Assembly: GCF_963678635.1 (NCBI RefSeq)
Contig: NC_087062.1
Coordinates: 35,120,052 to 35,184,051, forward strand
Origin: Symsagittifera roscoffensis
Lineage: Eukaryota > Xenacoelomorpha > Acoela > Convolutidae
Direction of reading: 5' to 3'
DNA: 64,000 nt
The notes beneath the pieces were generated by a model, which worked only from the letters and a program-made list of their open reading frames with translations, did not search any database and had not been told where the DNA came from. A program made the position numbers and the translations under genes. Positions 52,122 to 63,074 of this stretch are shown in pieces. The stretch's first letter is position 1. Every line of letters starts with the position of its first letter.

Positions 52122-53609
52122 CTACGCTTTCGGCGCCCCGTACTTCATTTCTGTGTCACTCAAGACTTTGCTCTCGTATGCTATTGGTCTCAAGACTGTC
52201 CTCCCGTCCCATTCTTGTTCTTGATGGAGAATTCCAGAAATCGCGACTACCGACGCATCCGTATCCAGTACATTCAACCCTTTCTCCGTTGGCATCCCTA
52301 ACACCGGTGCCTCGCACAACTCTTTCTTTATTCTTTGGAATGATTCTTCAGCTGCGTTGTTCCACGTGAACTTCTTGCCTTTGTGTCTCATTAATTGTTG
52401 CATCGGGTATACCTTATCCGCGTAGCCCTTGATGAATTCCCTGTAATAGTTCGCAAAACCCAGGAAGCTCATCAAGTGGTGTTCCGTTTTTGATGATTTC
52501 CAAGTTAGAACTGCTTCAACTGCATCTTGATCTGGTCTGATGCCGTGCCTGTCCACCATCCTCCCCAAGTATTTTATCGAAACCTTGAGTATCTCGCACT
52601 TTGGTGGTTTGCATTTCAACCCCGACCTCTTCATGCATGCAAACACCTCGTCCAGTCGCTCGATGTGATCTTCCAGTGGTGGCGTCGCTATTACCACGTC
52701 AGCCACGTAGCACATTACCAGATTGCCATACTTCTTTGTCACACCTATCAATGCGTGTGCCATCAACCGTTGAAATGTAGCCGTGGCATTGCAAAGAACA
52801 AACGGCATCCGTTTCCATTGAAACAGCCCCAACTCGCATGTCCCTGTCCTGCTTCCTCAACGGGACCTGCCAAAAGTCCGAACCTAAATCAAGAGCCGTA
52901 AGAAATTTTGCATCACCTAACTTCGAGCGGCTCTCATCAATCCTAGGTATGGGATAGGCATCCTTCAAGGTGACGGAGTTCAGATACCGAAAGTCACAGC
53001 AAAACCTCAATTGGTCGCCTTTCTTTTTGGCCATCACGACTCCACCCGCCCACGGTGATTTGGATGGTTCTATCATGTCATACTCTAGTACTGTCTCTAT
53101 CTCTTTCCTACACGCATCCGATTTGTGTGGGGTCATGCGCCTCGCCCCCTCCCTGTGCGGTACCGCGGACTCCTCAAGCTCTATTTCATGTTCAACAAAA
53201 TTACAACATTCAGTCTGTATTATGTCTCGGAAAAAAATTCCTCGTTCCGCTCTAGTACGTCCTTGATGGCCTCGAGTTGTTCATCCGTTACCTTACCCCT
53301 TAAATGCTCTAATTCAGGTAAAACTGGTTTATCCATTTCCATTTCCTCTATTGTTGGTCTTTCTGGGAAATTTGAACAACTCGATAGTCCATCGTCTGTC
53401 TCTGACCTAAGTAACTTTACAAGACCTGATGAACTTTTTATTTTATTCAATCGTCTCAAGATACGAATCTTGTCCCTGTGATTGGGACATTCAATTACTT
53501 CTTTCTCTTTTACATTTTCAGTCATTTTATATCGAGTTTTCACGGGTAAGGAATATCCCAACTTCCTTCCCCTCTGGATTGTTATGAGTATGTTAAGAGT
53601 ATTCAACAA
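52122..53609 (-). pseudogene. Reverse transcriptase and RNase H of element C (broken, changed active site)
   Basis: Pieces at 53609-53220, 53136-52699 and 52832-52122. The N-terminal RT has FCCDFRYLNSV and LDLGSDFWQVPL. About 30 bases are missing near 52840, shifting the frame. The catalytic YVDD of A and B has become YVAD (in CYVADVVIATPP), which removes a metal-binding aspartate. RNase H begins with VLDTDASVVAISGILHQEQ near 52270 and runs into a stop at about 52122. Confidence 0.85.
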
Positions 53610-53693
53610 GACACTGACGCAGAGACCGCTCTTGGTTATCGAGAAGGATCTTCCTAAAACAGCAGCATTTTGACTGTTTGGATTGGGAACAAT

Positions 53694-54300
53694 TCATACT
53701 TGCTTACTATCACTTAATTCATTATAATTTTTCATCCGTAAGCTTACTATTGCCGCTTCGTTCGCTTTTAACCTTACCTTTCTACTCAAGAACACCGGCA
53801 CTTTAATCTCATTTGCCATTATCAGATTTACCGGTTTAATTACGTACTTCCTATCGGGGTTTCGAATCCTGAACATGGCATTGCTTAGATCAATCGTTAC
53901 GTCAAAGTTCCTGATGAAGTCTCTGCCTAAAATGAACTGGTAAGACTCGTCTAGGTTCTCCACCACAAGAAAGCTCATCAATAGGTTGCGTTCCAGTAGA
54001 TTTAGGGCTATTATTGGTGTTCTGCCTAGTACCCGCAGCGCTCCTTTGTTCACAGCTGATAGCCGTATTCTTGAGTCTATTAAGTCATCTTTGTCAAAAC
54101 CCATTCGTTTCCAAGTTTCGATTGGTATTACACTCAAGACCGCTCCCTTATCGTGTAACCCACGTAACTGAGTCTTTTTGCCACTTAGGTCAAGCGCATG
54201 TGCTGACACATCCGCTTCCGTCCCGATGTGCATTGCATCTTCTTCCAGCATGGCACAGTGTCCAATCGATCTCACTTTTAGTTCTTCTTTGCCTACGTAG
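53694..54300 (-). pseudogene. Aspartic protease of element C (active site changed)
   Basis: The retropepsin stretch reads RGLHDKGAVLSVIP near 54150 where A and B have LLDTG: the DTG triplet is now DKG, so it should be inactive. The downstream ILGRDFIRNFDV is kept. A frameshift (an extra C in the run at 54306-54310) joins it out of frame to Gag, and it stops at 53694. Confidence 0.8.
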
Positions 54301-57126
54301 ATCTGCCCCCACTAGATCTTCATCACATGTTCTCATGGTTTTCGTATAGATGTTTATCCCATCTATGTTTAGCATCACCTCATGCGGACCATAAGCTTCT
54401 GTATATCTGTTCTCAACACGGACTGACTTGCTGCCATCTCTTTTGAGTAGTGCCCTCAAGGCTCTGGACGTCGTCTGTGGGCTTATCGCACTCAAGTAAT
54501 CTGCGTACACATCAATGTGCATTATTGTCTGATCGCTTGGTTCGTTCAAGTTCCTCGTTACTTCATGGCCGCCCACAGTGATTATCGACATTATCCTGGC
54601 TCCGATTTTTGTTTTGCCAAATGGCTTTCCTGTCACCATTTTCAGAGTGTTGCAATTTCCACTCTTTGTCGACCCTGCTACGGCTTCTGGCACCGGCACC
54701 GACCAACCTAACGTCTCATTTATCTTCTGCTTTTCGATTTCCTGTTTCAATCGTTGCTCTATTTCCTTCGTCGCTAGGTCCTGTTTGACTTTGTTGATAG
54801 CCTCTGTTGCCGCCTTCTCATAATTTATCTCTAGGGCATTTCTGACCGTATCGTCTATTGCACTGTTGACCTGCGTTACGGCTTTCACCGTCCTCGTTGA
54901 CAGTTCTGTAGTCGGGGCTTCCGAATGTTTTGTTTCATACTCGGTTTGTCTGTTTTTCTGGTTCTGCACCGCCGCTAACGTCAACTTATGCTTGGGGTGA
55001 CTCTGGTTCTTCACTGCCTCCCAAAACAATGGACAGTCCATCCTAAAGTGCCCCTCTTGATTGCAGAAGAAACATCTCGCACCTATCTTGATGATCAAGC
55101 CACTATAATACTCATGTTCCTCCATCTGGCTCATATCTTCCTCATCGGGTGCATATCCCAGACTCTTCATGCCCTGTTTGTATGTTGTGCAATCCGCCAC
55201 GTGATGATCAGCTGACCCGCAGTTTGCGCATGATCTACGTTTGTTCATGTCATCTCTTGGCTTGTACCATGACGACCTTTGTGGTTGACTCCCCCCCCCT
55301 GCATATTCCTGTTATCTGAATATGAGTACTTCTTGGGTTTCATTAGCATGTACTCTCTAGACTTCTTTCTCATTTCTTCTGGAGTCGGTGCACTATCTTT
55401 CGACAGTGTATAGTACATTGCTAACATTGTTCTCAAGTCGTCACTTTTCGCCCCATCAATGAACTTCGAGGCAATGCTAAAGTTCCTTCTGTTTGTTGAC
55501 TCTTCAGGATCACTCCTTTGTCTCAAGCTCTCGAGATCATCTAGGAACCAATCAATTGATTCATAGTCCCTTTGCCTCCTTGTCTCGAATCTCATCATTG
55601 CTTGGTGACCCTTCATGCCTGACCCGAATCAATTCAACAGTATCTCGAAGATCTTGTCCGCTGTGTCGCGTTCATCTTCCTTCTTTGCAACTACGCATTT
55701 CAATGCCGTGCCTTGTAAGTTACTGAGTATCGCTGTGCATTCTTGTCTCTCGTCGTTCAAGTTGTCCTGTTCCAAATGTAATCTCATGACTTCTACCCAG
55801 GTATCGATGCATCCGTCTGAGTCATCCTTAAATTATTTTGGCTTCTTGAAGGTTTTCCTGGATTTTCCACCTCCTCTCTCACTCGAGTCAGTGTTTCTCG
55901 TGACGAACGCTTCCAATGTTCTATTCATCATTTCCCAGGTGCTGACCGATGCCATGGCATCAGGTCCCGCATTATTGTAGGTCGTGGAATCACCTGGACC
56001 ACTCGTCGTATTTGCGGTTCTTTTTTCATAATTGTCTTTGCCCCCACCTCCCCGGTGCTGTGCTCGCTGCATCCCGGGGTAATGGTAACGGTGTTGACTG
56101 CCGTTTGTTCCGTGGTGGTTCCACGAAATCAACTCTGTTACCTTGCGTTCGATCCGTTGCCGACCTATCTTGTGATGTCGAGTTTCTCAAGATGGCATCT
56201 AGTTTTGCCTTTATGGCACATGAACTCTCAGCCTGGTCTCTTCTCATTGTGTCCATTCTCGTTTCCAGACTCCCCAACTGGCTGTTCACTGCGTCATACC
56301 GTTGCTTCATCTCTTGCATGTCTTTTTTGATGTTCTTGCCTCGCTCTCCATCAGTGGCATCTACCTTGTCTGACATCTGCTGAAGCTTTTCCTCTGTCGC
56401 TTTCGCCAGATTGAAATAGTTGTCCAGGTACTCATTTTTGTTGTATCTTAATTCTTTCTTTATCATCTCTCTATCCTTCTCGCTGTGCTTTAGTCTCTTG
56501 TCGATCTGATCTAGCTTCGCCATCAAATCGCCCAGCTCAAGAGAAGTTGTTGTTTCATGGTCAGCTTTTGCCGTATTGTTGGCTGCTGCCTTCTATTTAA
56601 CCTGGTCGTCGTCTTGGTTGGTCTCTGTCGTTATCGTGGAAACAGTTCCAAATGTTTTGCCTTTCTCGGCTTTCGGTTCTTCCGTCACTATGTCTCTTGA
56701 TTTCATCCCGACCATCATTGCTATCCTTTCTGTAAATGACGTTCTTTTTGCTTGAGACTCGTCCTTTACTGTTTCTGGCGTGTTGCCCGTTGTGTCTTCC
56801 ACAGTGTCTATCGGCAAGAATTCCATCAATTTTTGATTTTGTTCCTCTGCGTTCGGCATCGATGTCGACTCCGTCGTCTTCTTCTCCACCTCATCAACAC
56901 TCTGGTCTGGTGTTTTTAGGTCAATCTCAATGGCGGGTTCCGTTTGTTTCCCTTCCGCGCCCTCTTTCGTCTTCTCTTTTGAACTTCTTGTGTTGACCAT
57001 GCTCACTGAAAAGTTCTTACTTGTTATTCTTGGGCCAACCGATGTCACTTTTCGTTGCGACAAGTTAGATTTTGTCTTTGACTCCGTAGCTCTTTTTTCA
57101 GCTATCGGTACCCTGCTCCGTCTCAT
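54190..57126 (-). pseudogene. Gag region of element C (broken)
   Basis: The ATG at 57126 begins MRRSRVPIAEKRATESKTK. Frames 57126-56593, 56526-56026, 56132-55833, 55616-55245 and 55248-54190 give a charged N-terminus, a coiled coil (56526-56330), the capsid-like region and two zinc knuckles (CANCGSADHHVADC near 55225, CFFCNQEGHFRMDC near 55075). Breaks include a TAG at 56593 and a shift in the C-run at 55290-55300. The stretch 56526-56200 is nearly identical in nucleotide sequence to B (37590-37260), more so than the flanks, which suggests recent exchange or strong constraint. Confidence 0.85.
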
Positions 57127-57379
57127 GATTTTTATTCACAATTATTTCTATTTTTAAAATATTATTATTTACGAAATCCTTATTCTAAGAATTGAAAAAA
57201 AATTTTATGATGAATATAATAATAAAGAAAAACAACGTTCCTATTCCCTTTAAGATTTATTAAAGTTTTACTAATTTGTGATCCCAACAGAATCCGATCT
57301 ATCGCAATTTAACGTTCCGACTAGTCCTATTGCTTTTGATTTAGTTATTTCGACCTGTCTTAAGACCCTTTAGTACCGT

Positions 57380-58045
57380 CACACCACTTCTTTGTACTGT
57401 CCCAACACTTCTATGAACTGTCCCAACACTTCTATGTACTGTCCCAACACTTCCATGTACTGTCCTAACACTTTTATGTACTGTCCCAACTCTTTCTGGT
57501 ATTGTCTCAAGACTTCTGGTACTGTCCCAAGACTTTCTGGTACTGTCCCAAGACTTTCTGGTACTGTCCCAAGACTTTCTGGTACTGTCCCAAGAATTTC
57601 TGGTACTGTCCCAAGACTTTCTGGTACTGTTCCAAGACTTTTTGGTACTGTCCCAAGACTTTCTGGTACTGTCCCAAGACTTTCTGGTACTGTCCCAAGA
57701 CTTTCCGTTACTGTCCCAAGACTTTCTGGTACTGTTCCAAGAGTTTCTGGTACTGTCCCAAGACTTTCTGGTCCTGTCCCAAGACTTTCTGGTCCTGTCC
57801 CAAGACTGCCTGTTCCAAGACTGCCTGTCCCAAGACTGCCTGTCCCAAGACTGCCTGTCCCAAGACTGCCTGTCCCAAGACTGCCTGTCCCAAGACTGCC
57901 TGTCCCAAGACTGCCTGTCCCAAGACTGCCTGTCCCAAGACTGCCTGTCCCAAGACTGCCTGTCCCAAGACTGCCTGTCCCAAGACTGCCTGTCCCAAGA
58001 CTGCCTGTCCCAAGACTGCCTGTCCCAAATCTGCCTGACCCAACT
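57380..58045 (-). repeat. Minisatellite array in C leader, 21-bp then 15-bp units, same core as B
   Basis: At 57480-57800 the unit is TGTCCCAAGACTTTCTGGTAC (21 bases); at 57800-58045 it is CTGTCCCAAGACTGC (15 bases). The left edge (57390-57490) has degenerate TGTCCCAACACTTCTATG units. The core TGTCCCAAGACT is unchanged while the spacer length differs from B. Confidence 0.92.
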
Positions 58046-58810
58046 TGTTCTAGGTGTCTTGTGATCACATGTTTGTCCAAAACCGATTAAAATTTTCTTC
58101 TCCAAAAGTGTCAAAAATTTAACAGAGAGAAAAAATAAAAAACGAATATCGATAAAAGCAAAAAAAAAAAATTTGTACCCACCTAAAATTCAAAGGTGAC
58201 TTGTGTCAGCCCTTTATCTGAACAACAACAAAACAAGAAAAAATGTCTAGTACCTGATTGCCACGCGTTCTCCTCCCCCTGCTAGTGATCTTATGGGGTA
58301 TCACAAAAACTGTCTATGTCCGTACCCCCCTCCCGATCCGACCAGGGTACCTACCTTAATTCGATGTTAAATTCGCATATCCGCTTCTTATAACCGACGC
58401 GTGTAAGAATCTAATTTAACTAAATCGACGATGCCGATCAATTAGTTACTCTAATGTGTCCCCCCTTTTTACACTTTACAACCACCAACCTCTAACCTAA
58501 CCAGCCCCCCTTCTAACCTCCCCCCTCTTTAGTCCCCTTTTTAAGCCGAAATTCCCTTAAGCGCCGGGTGCTATACCTCTCGAGAGAAAACCGTAGACCT
58601 GTTTCCAGCCCTGCTTGAGTAAAAACTTCCTCAAAACAATGGGGTTCTGCTTATCCAATTTTACACTTATCTCCTATAATGTAATGTGGATTTTAACGAT
58701 ATCCGTTTGACCAACTTGAGAACACCCCGGTCTTCTCTAGTTGCTCTGACCGTGCTGGTCGTATCCTTGACTTGTCCTGCAACTGATCACCAGCACCACT
58801 CTTATCTCCA

Positions 58811-59017
58811 GCTAAGTCCCTGTGAACCACTTTCCCACTCGACTGGTCACCTGTTCCAGTCAAGTCTCCTAATGGTCCAGCTAAGTCCCTGTGAACCACT
58901 TTCCCACTCGACTGGTCACCTGTTCCAGTCAAGTCTCCTAATGGTCCAGCTAAGTCCCTGTGAACCACTCTCCCACTCGACTGGCCACCTGTTCCGGTCA
59001 AGTCTCCTAATGGTCCA
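58811..59017 (-). repeat. 69-bp direct repeat, three copies, in C leader
   Basis: Three exact-period units start at 58811, 58880 and 58949 with GCTAAGTCCCTGTGAACCAC; a partial fourth starts at 59018. They are nearly identical to each other and related to the B repeat at 39975-40190. Confidence 0.92.
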
Positions 59018-59464
59018 GCTAAATTGCAAGCTATGTGAAAACCCTTCACAACGCCCCACACTCGGGCACCTTTCAGATTGCTGAAATGATCGAAACTATC
59101 AGTCTTATAAAAAAAACAGAATGTGTATACTATTTAATTAATATAAAGGTTTGATCCAACTAATTTGGTGTCAAATTCACTGTAACTTTTTGTTTTATAG
59201 TTTCTGTTCTTTTTCGGTTTTTGTTTCGCTTTTTGTCTTTTGCTCGTTTTTTCGTCCCCCCTAGTTACCCCACTTTACTCGGTTAGCTAAGCCTCGTTCG
59301 GAGAGCGTACCAGGAAGTTTTCTCGAGTTTTCTGAAAAAGCTATCACGGTACAACCGGATGGTTTACACGTTCCCGCTGAACCGTAACATCGGTACTCTA
59401 GAATGGGCATGTAGCCCGGAGCTGCGTCAAGTGGGTTCGACTCCGTAGTCATGATGTCGTAAAA

Positions 59465-59480
59465 ACACCCAGGAGCGCCA
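59465..59480 (-). other. Candidate primer-binding site of element C
   Basis: Element strand TGGCGCTCCTGGGTGT, 11 bases inside the LTR end. Confidence 0.5.
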
Positions 59481-59491
59481 TAAAAACACTA

Positions 59492-60306
59492 AATAAACGT
59501 CGCCTACTTCGGTCACATATGAGGCTTAAGAAGAATAGACCCTATAACCATTGCCTCAAGAGTCAGGGACACTATCTCTCGTGTTTTTCTACCTCAAAAC
59601 GGTCGGAGCCAATTCGGTTCGCTTGCGACATGAGACTAAAAACCCGTTACAGCTCAAAGGCCACTACCAAAATACCCCCCATTCTAGAAAAAAAGAACGT
59701 CCCCATACTTAGGTCTCAAAATACCCAAAATACACGAACGCCGTTAAAAACAGGGTCGGAACAATCCGCACAGTTACTTTTTATTAGACAGTGGAACTTT
59801 GATCCATTTCAGATGGATCAACCTAAAACTCTCCTTATCTCAACATAACAATCATAAAACACACTCAAGAAAACTAAATTGAGAACTCATATGTCGGCAC
59901 ATTCGAGAATTAGAGGTAACTAAATTAATGAGCAACTCGAGAATTAAGTATGATAACTTGAGAAGTTTAATAGTAATTAGTTTCAATAAGGGAAATAAGT
60001 TTTGACTCTAGTAATGAAGTTTTAGTCTGAACCATTGGGACACCCCAGCTGTCCACCTTTCCACTGAGGGTTCACGTTTATTTTGTATCTGGAAGTTGCG
60101 AATAACAATTTCCCGCTGCTTTTTTAGGTACTTTCCCGCGATTGTAATTCGGATGTTCTGATCTTTTACTTCTGAGATTTTCAGTTTTCGCGAAAAAGTT
60201 GAGCATAACAGGCTCCATTTGAAATTTTGAAAAAATAAATTTCCTCCCAAAATTACGTATTTCGTGTTCCTCAAATTCAAACCTCCAAATATGACCGACT
60301 GGCACA
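59492..60306 (-). repeat. 5' LTR of element C (815 bp)
   Basis: Aligned to the B LTR from the GTCGCCTACTTCGG word to the end GACCGACTGGCACA. The inner terminus has changed (AATAAAC where other copies have TGTAACA). The outer end abuts the resumed leader of D at 60307. Confidence 0.87.
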
Positions 60307-63070
60307 GGCACAACCGTTAACGATTCTCATATAGCGGATGCTCATAATAACGCTCTTAATAGGCCTTAACCGCCGGGGCGGAAGGAGAGTTCGGAACGCG
60401 GAAACCTACCGGATTACCGTGAGTAGCTTTTTAACCTAGTTATAACCGAGAATTCACGTTCCAGGAAGGGTGTGGGGATCGGCCGTCCCCTAGTTCCCTG
60501 AGAGGTTTGTGACCAAAAACACTTAAAGATATATAAGAAACCAAACAAAAAGTAGTATAGTACCAAAGAAAAACAAAAAACATAAAAAATAACCGAAAAA
60601 AAAACAAAAATTAAAAAAGTAAAAAATCGGTAGAAATCATCCCCCCAGACAAGATGTGATCCGACCCTCCCGTTTGTTTTTGAGAGATATATTGTTGTTA
60701 CAGGCATTTTTATCAATCAGGATCATTACGATCATTTTTGTGGCCCGTTTGTGAGGCTTGTACTGTAGGGTTATTTGAGTATTTAAGCACGTTAATGCTA
60801 ATTTGCGCTCTATCCGAAGGGTCTGCTGATTTGCGCTCAATCCAGAAGGGTCTCGGGATTAGTGAAGAAGACTGATCCAGCAAGCAGTACAATGAGTGAC
60901 AAGACGGGGCTCAACGACAACAACAATCGACTGTTGGGTATCGTTAACAAGTTTTGTATCCCTTTTGGTACAAAAAATAAGATAGTAATCTGTGGGGGGC
61001 TCGACAGTGCTGCAATGTAGTTACCCTTCACCGAACTGCGAATTTCCGAGTTACGCACCTTAATTCGGATATTGAACAAACCCGGAAGGGTATAGTATTA
61101 CTAGTATTATTACTTATACAGCCTATATTAATACTCCTATATCGTTTTTCAGTGAACCGGTTTTTAGGGTCAAAATAGCGATATTTTGATCCCCCACAAA
61201 TCGCGATTTTTCAGATATCGATATTTTTTGAAACAGAAAAAAGCGCTAAATTAGTGAGTTACATCGTAACTGTGTTAGTATATTAGATATAACCGGTTTA
61301 GTTTAGTTCAGAAGTGGTTGGAACTATTTTGGAACCAAAAACCGAATTTTCGTGATTTTTGGAAATAAGAATATATAAAATAAGAAATTTTTTTGAAATT
61401 TTCGAGTTAGGACAGTAAAAATAGTTGTTCGAACAACGTCCGCGTGTGAATCGACAGGTTTCAAAACCCGTATGCCGATAACCTTCCGGGTTACAGTGAA
61501 ATCGAACTTAACGTGTTTGATTTAGTGGATTCATCAATCTGGAGCGGTCCAAATAGCATAGTTTTTCGCAAATTTTTTCACCTAGAGCGTTTTAAATCGG
61601 GTTTTTTGAAATGAATCAGAATAGTATAGGCCATCTGAGCTTGTATCAATAATTTTTAGGTCAAAAAGAACAGAATTGCGGAAAAATTAGGCAGAACCTA
61701 TAAGAGAGAAATTTTTTGACTTTAGAAAAAAGACGTTTTGGTTAATAACGTTGGAACTACTGGACAGATCCAGTATATCTTGGTATCATTAGATCAGAAA
61801 TTAACTGAGCTTACTAATAGAAACATAGTCAAAAAAGTAAGCGTGAAAATTTTTTAGGATTGTTTTTAGCAAATTCACCAATTCGGGAAGGTAGACCCTT
61901 CACGTTTTATAAAAAAATTTTTGGAAAACACTTACACCCCTGCCAAAAGGTAGTGACGGTCAAATAAGGGAATTTTAAGCTGTTCTAGAAGAAAAAGGAA
62001 GGCTAAAGGCACCAGAAAATTTTAGTCGAGCCGAAATTAGGCTAGCGATAAGACCCTTCACGGTTAGGGCGAATCGTCGAATAAGAGGCTTAACTTCAAT
62101 CCGGAAGGGTCTTGGGAAGGACGACACACCCTTTCTAGTTGATTAAAACAGCATAATAGCATCAGAGAACGTATCCGGAGGGGTATCGTATGGAAATTTA
62201 GAAAGCCTCTGAGAAGCCATCTTTACAAACCCGGAGGGGTCCCAATCCGGAGGGGTCTAAATTTTTACAAATCCGGAGGGGTCCCAATCCGGAGGGGTCT
62301 AAATTTTTACAAATCCGGAGGGGTTTAAATTTTTACAAACACAGGAGGGGTCCCAATCCGGAGGGGTCGAATTTTTAACAATCCGGTGGGGTCCGATTTT
62401 TGTCAATCCGGAGGGGTCCGATTTTTGTCAATCCGGAGGGGTATTATTTTGTCAAAACATAAGAAGACAACAGAAGAGAAAGTACTTAAAGGTATAAGGT
62501 TAATAAGAGATAGGCTGGGACCAGTGACTGCACTGGTAGTTTGCCTTTTGTAAAAAACAGAATCAAAACAAAGCAGGTCCAAACTCGGGCATTCGCGACA
62601 CTAAGTCTAAATTGATCAAGAGTGTGTAACTCATTAGTGTGGACTGAAATTCAAAACGTTTTTGAGAAAAGATTGCCCTGGGGATTTTAGTAGGTCTCGG
62701 GTCCGAAGATTCTAGTCCGAAGGCAGATAGATAACACAGGACTCGGTGGGTGCAATAGACGCCCACTTGAGAAAATCACTGCCTTCAAGCTTTGTCTGTT
62801 TGGTGCAGCACCAAGCAGGGAAATCTCTTTCTTTATATACAAGTTCGACTATTGTACTGCGACCAACTAAAAGTACAAAACGCATAAGTTTTTCATAAAA
62901 AAATTATTCTTATTTTGTTATTTCTGGTTTTAAATCAATAATATTTGTATTGATTGGGTAGCGAGAACACTATCTTTTATATAGACTGATATCATCATAC
63001 TGTGCTAGCTTCACATCTTACAACTAATAATCGATTATTGTGAAGAAATTGTATATATGTTGTACCTATA
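60307..63070 (+). other. Element D leader, resumed after the C insertion
   Basis: It matches the A leader (13930-11200) in reverse over its whole length, including an A-rich stretch (60530-60640), the gag-proximal words and the block AAGCTTTGTCTGTTTGGTGC at 62787. No gene is supported. Near 63070 the match to A jumps to a point about 600 bases further on, inside gag. Confidence 0.75.
60815..62450 (+). repeat. Dispersed array of AATCCGGAGGGGTC in D leader
   Basis: Copies of AATCCGGAGGGGTC and variants occur about 14 times, densest at 62225-62450, mirroring the array in A (11815-13450). At 62225-62330 some units are spaced 34-45 bases apart with TAAATTTTTACAAA between them, indicating local tandem growth in D. 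Confidence 0.75.
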
Positions 63071-63074
63071 GGCG

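Larger units (their letters stand above)
57127..59464 (-). other. Element C leader (5' untranslated region)
   Basis: About 2.3 kb without a supported gene. It includes the array at 57380-58045 and the 69-bp repeat at 58811-59017; the rest (58090-58800, 59030-59460) matches the B leader. Open frames through the array come from stop-free repeat units. Confidence 0.7.
43827..60306 (-). mobile_element. Element C: 16.5-kb Ty3/gypsy-type element, close relative of B (decayed)
   Basis: It has the same order as B: 5' LTR 60306-59492, leader with arrays, gag-pol-macrodomain 57126-48338, spacer, ORF2 47876-44565, purine tract and 3' LTR 44436-43827. It is shorter than B mainly because about 6 kb of ORF2 is absent. 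Gag-pol has many stops and shifts plus changed catalytic residues in protease and RT. It lies inside the leader of D. No matching target-site duplication flanks C alone; the block that inserted includes the reversed LTR at 42900. Confidence 0.88.

Noticed and set aside
57480-58045. CRISPR-like array
   Set aside because: Units are contiguous minisatellite copies without unique spacers, in a eukaryotic retrotransposon.
57341-58114. 257-codon frame across the C leader array
   Set aside because: The same repeat effect; no start context, and the encoded WDRQS/WDSTRKS repeat is not shared with B.
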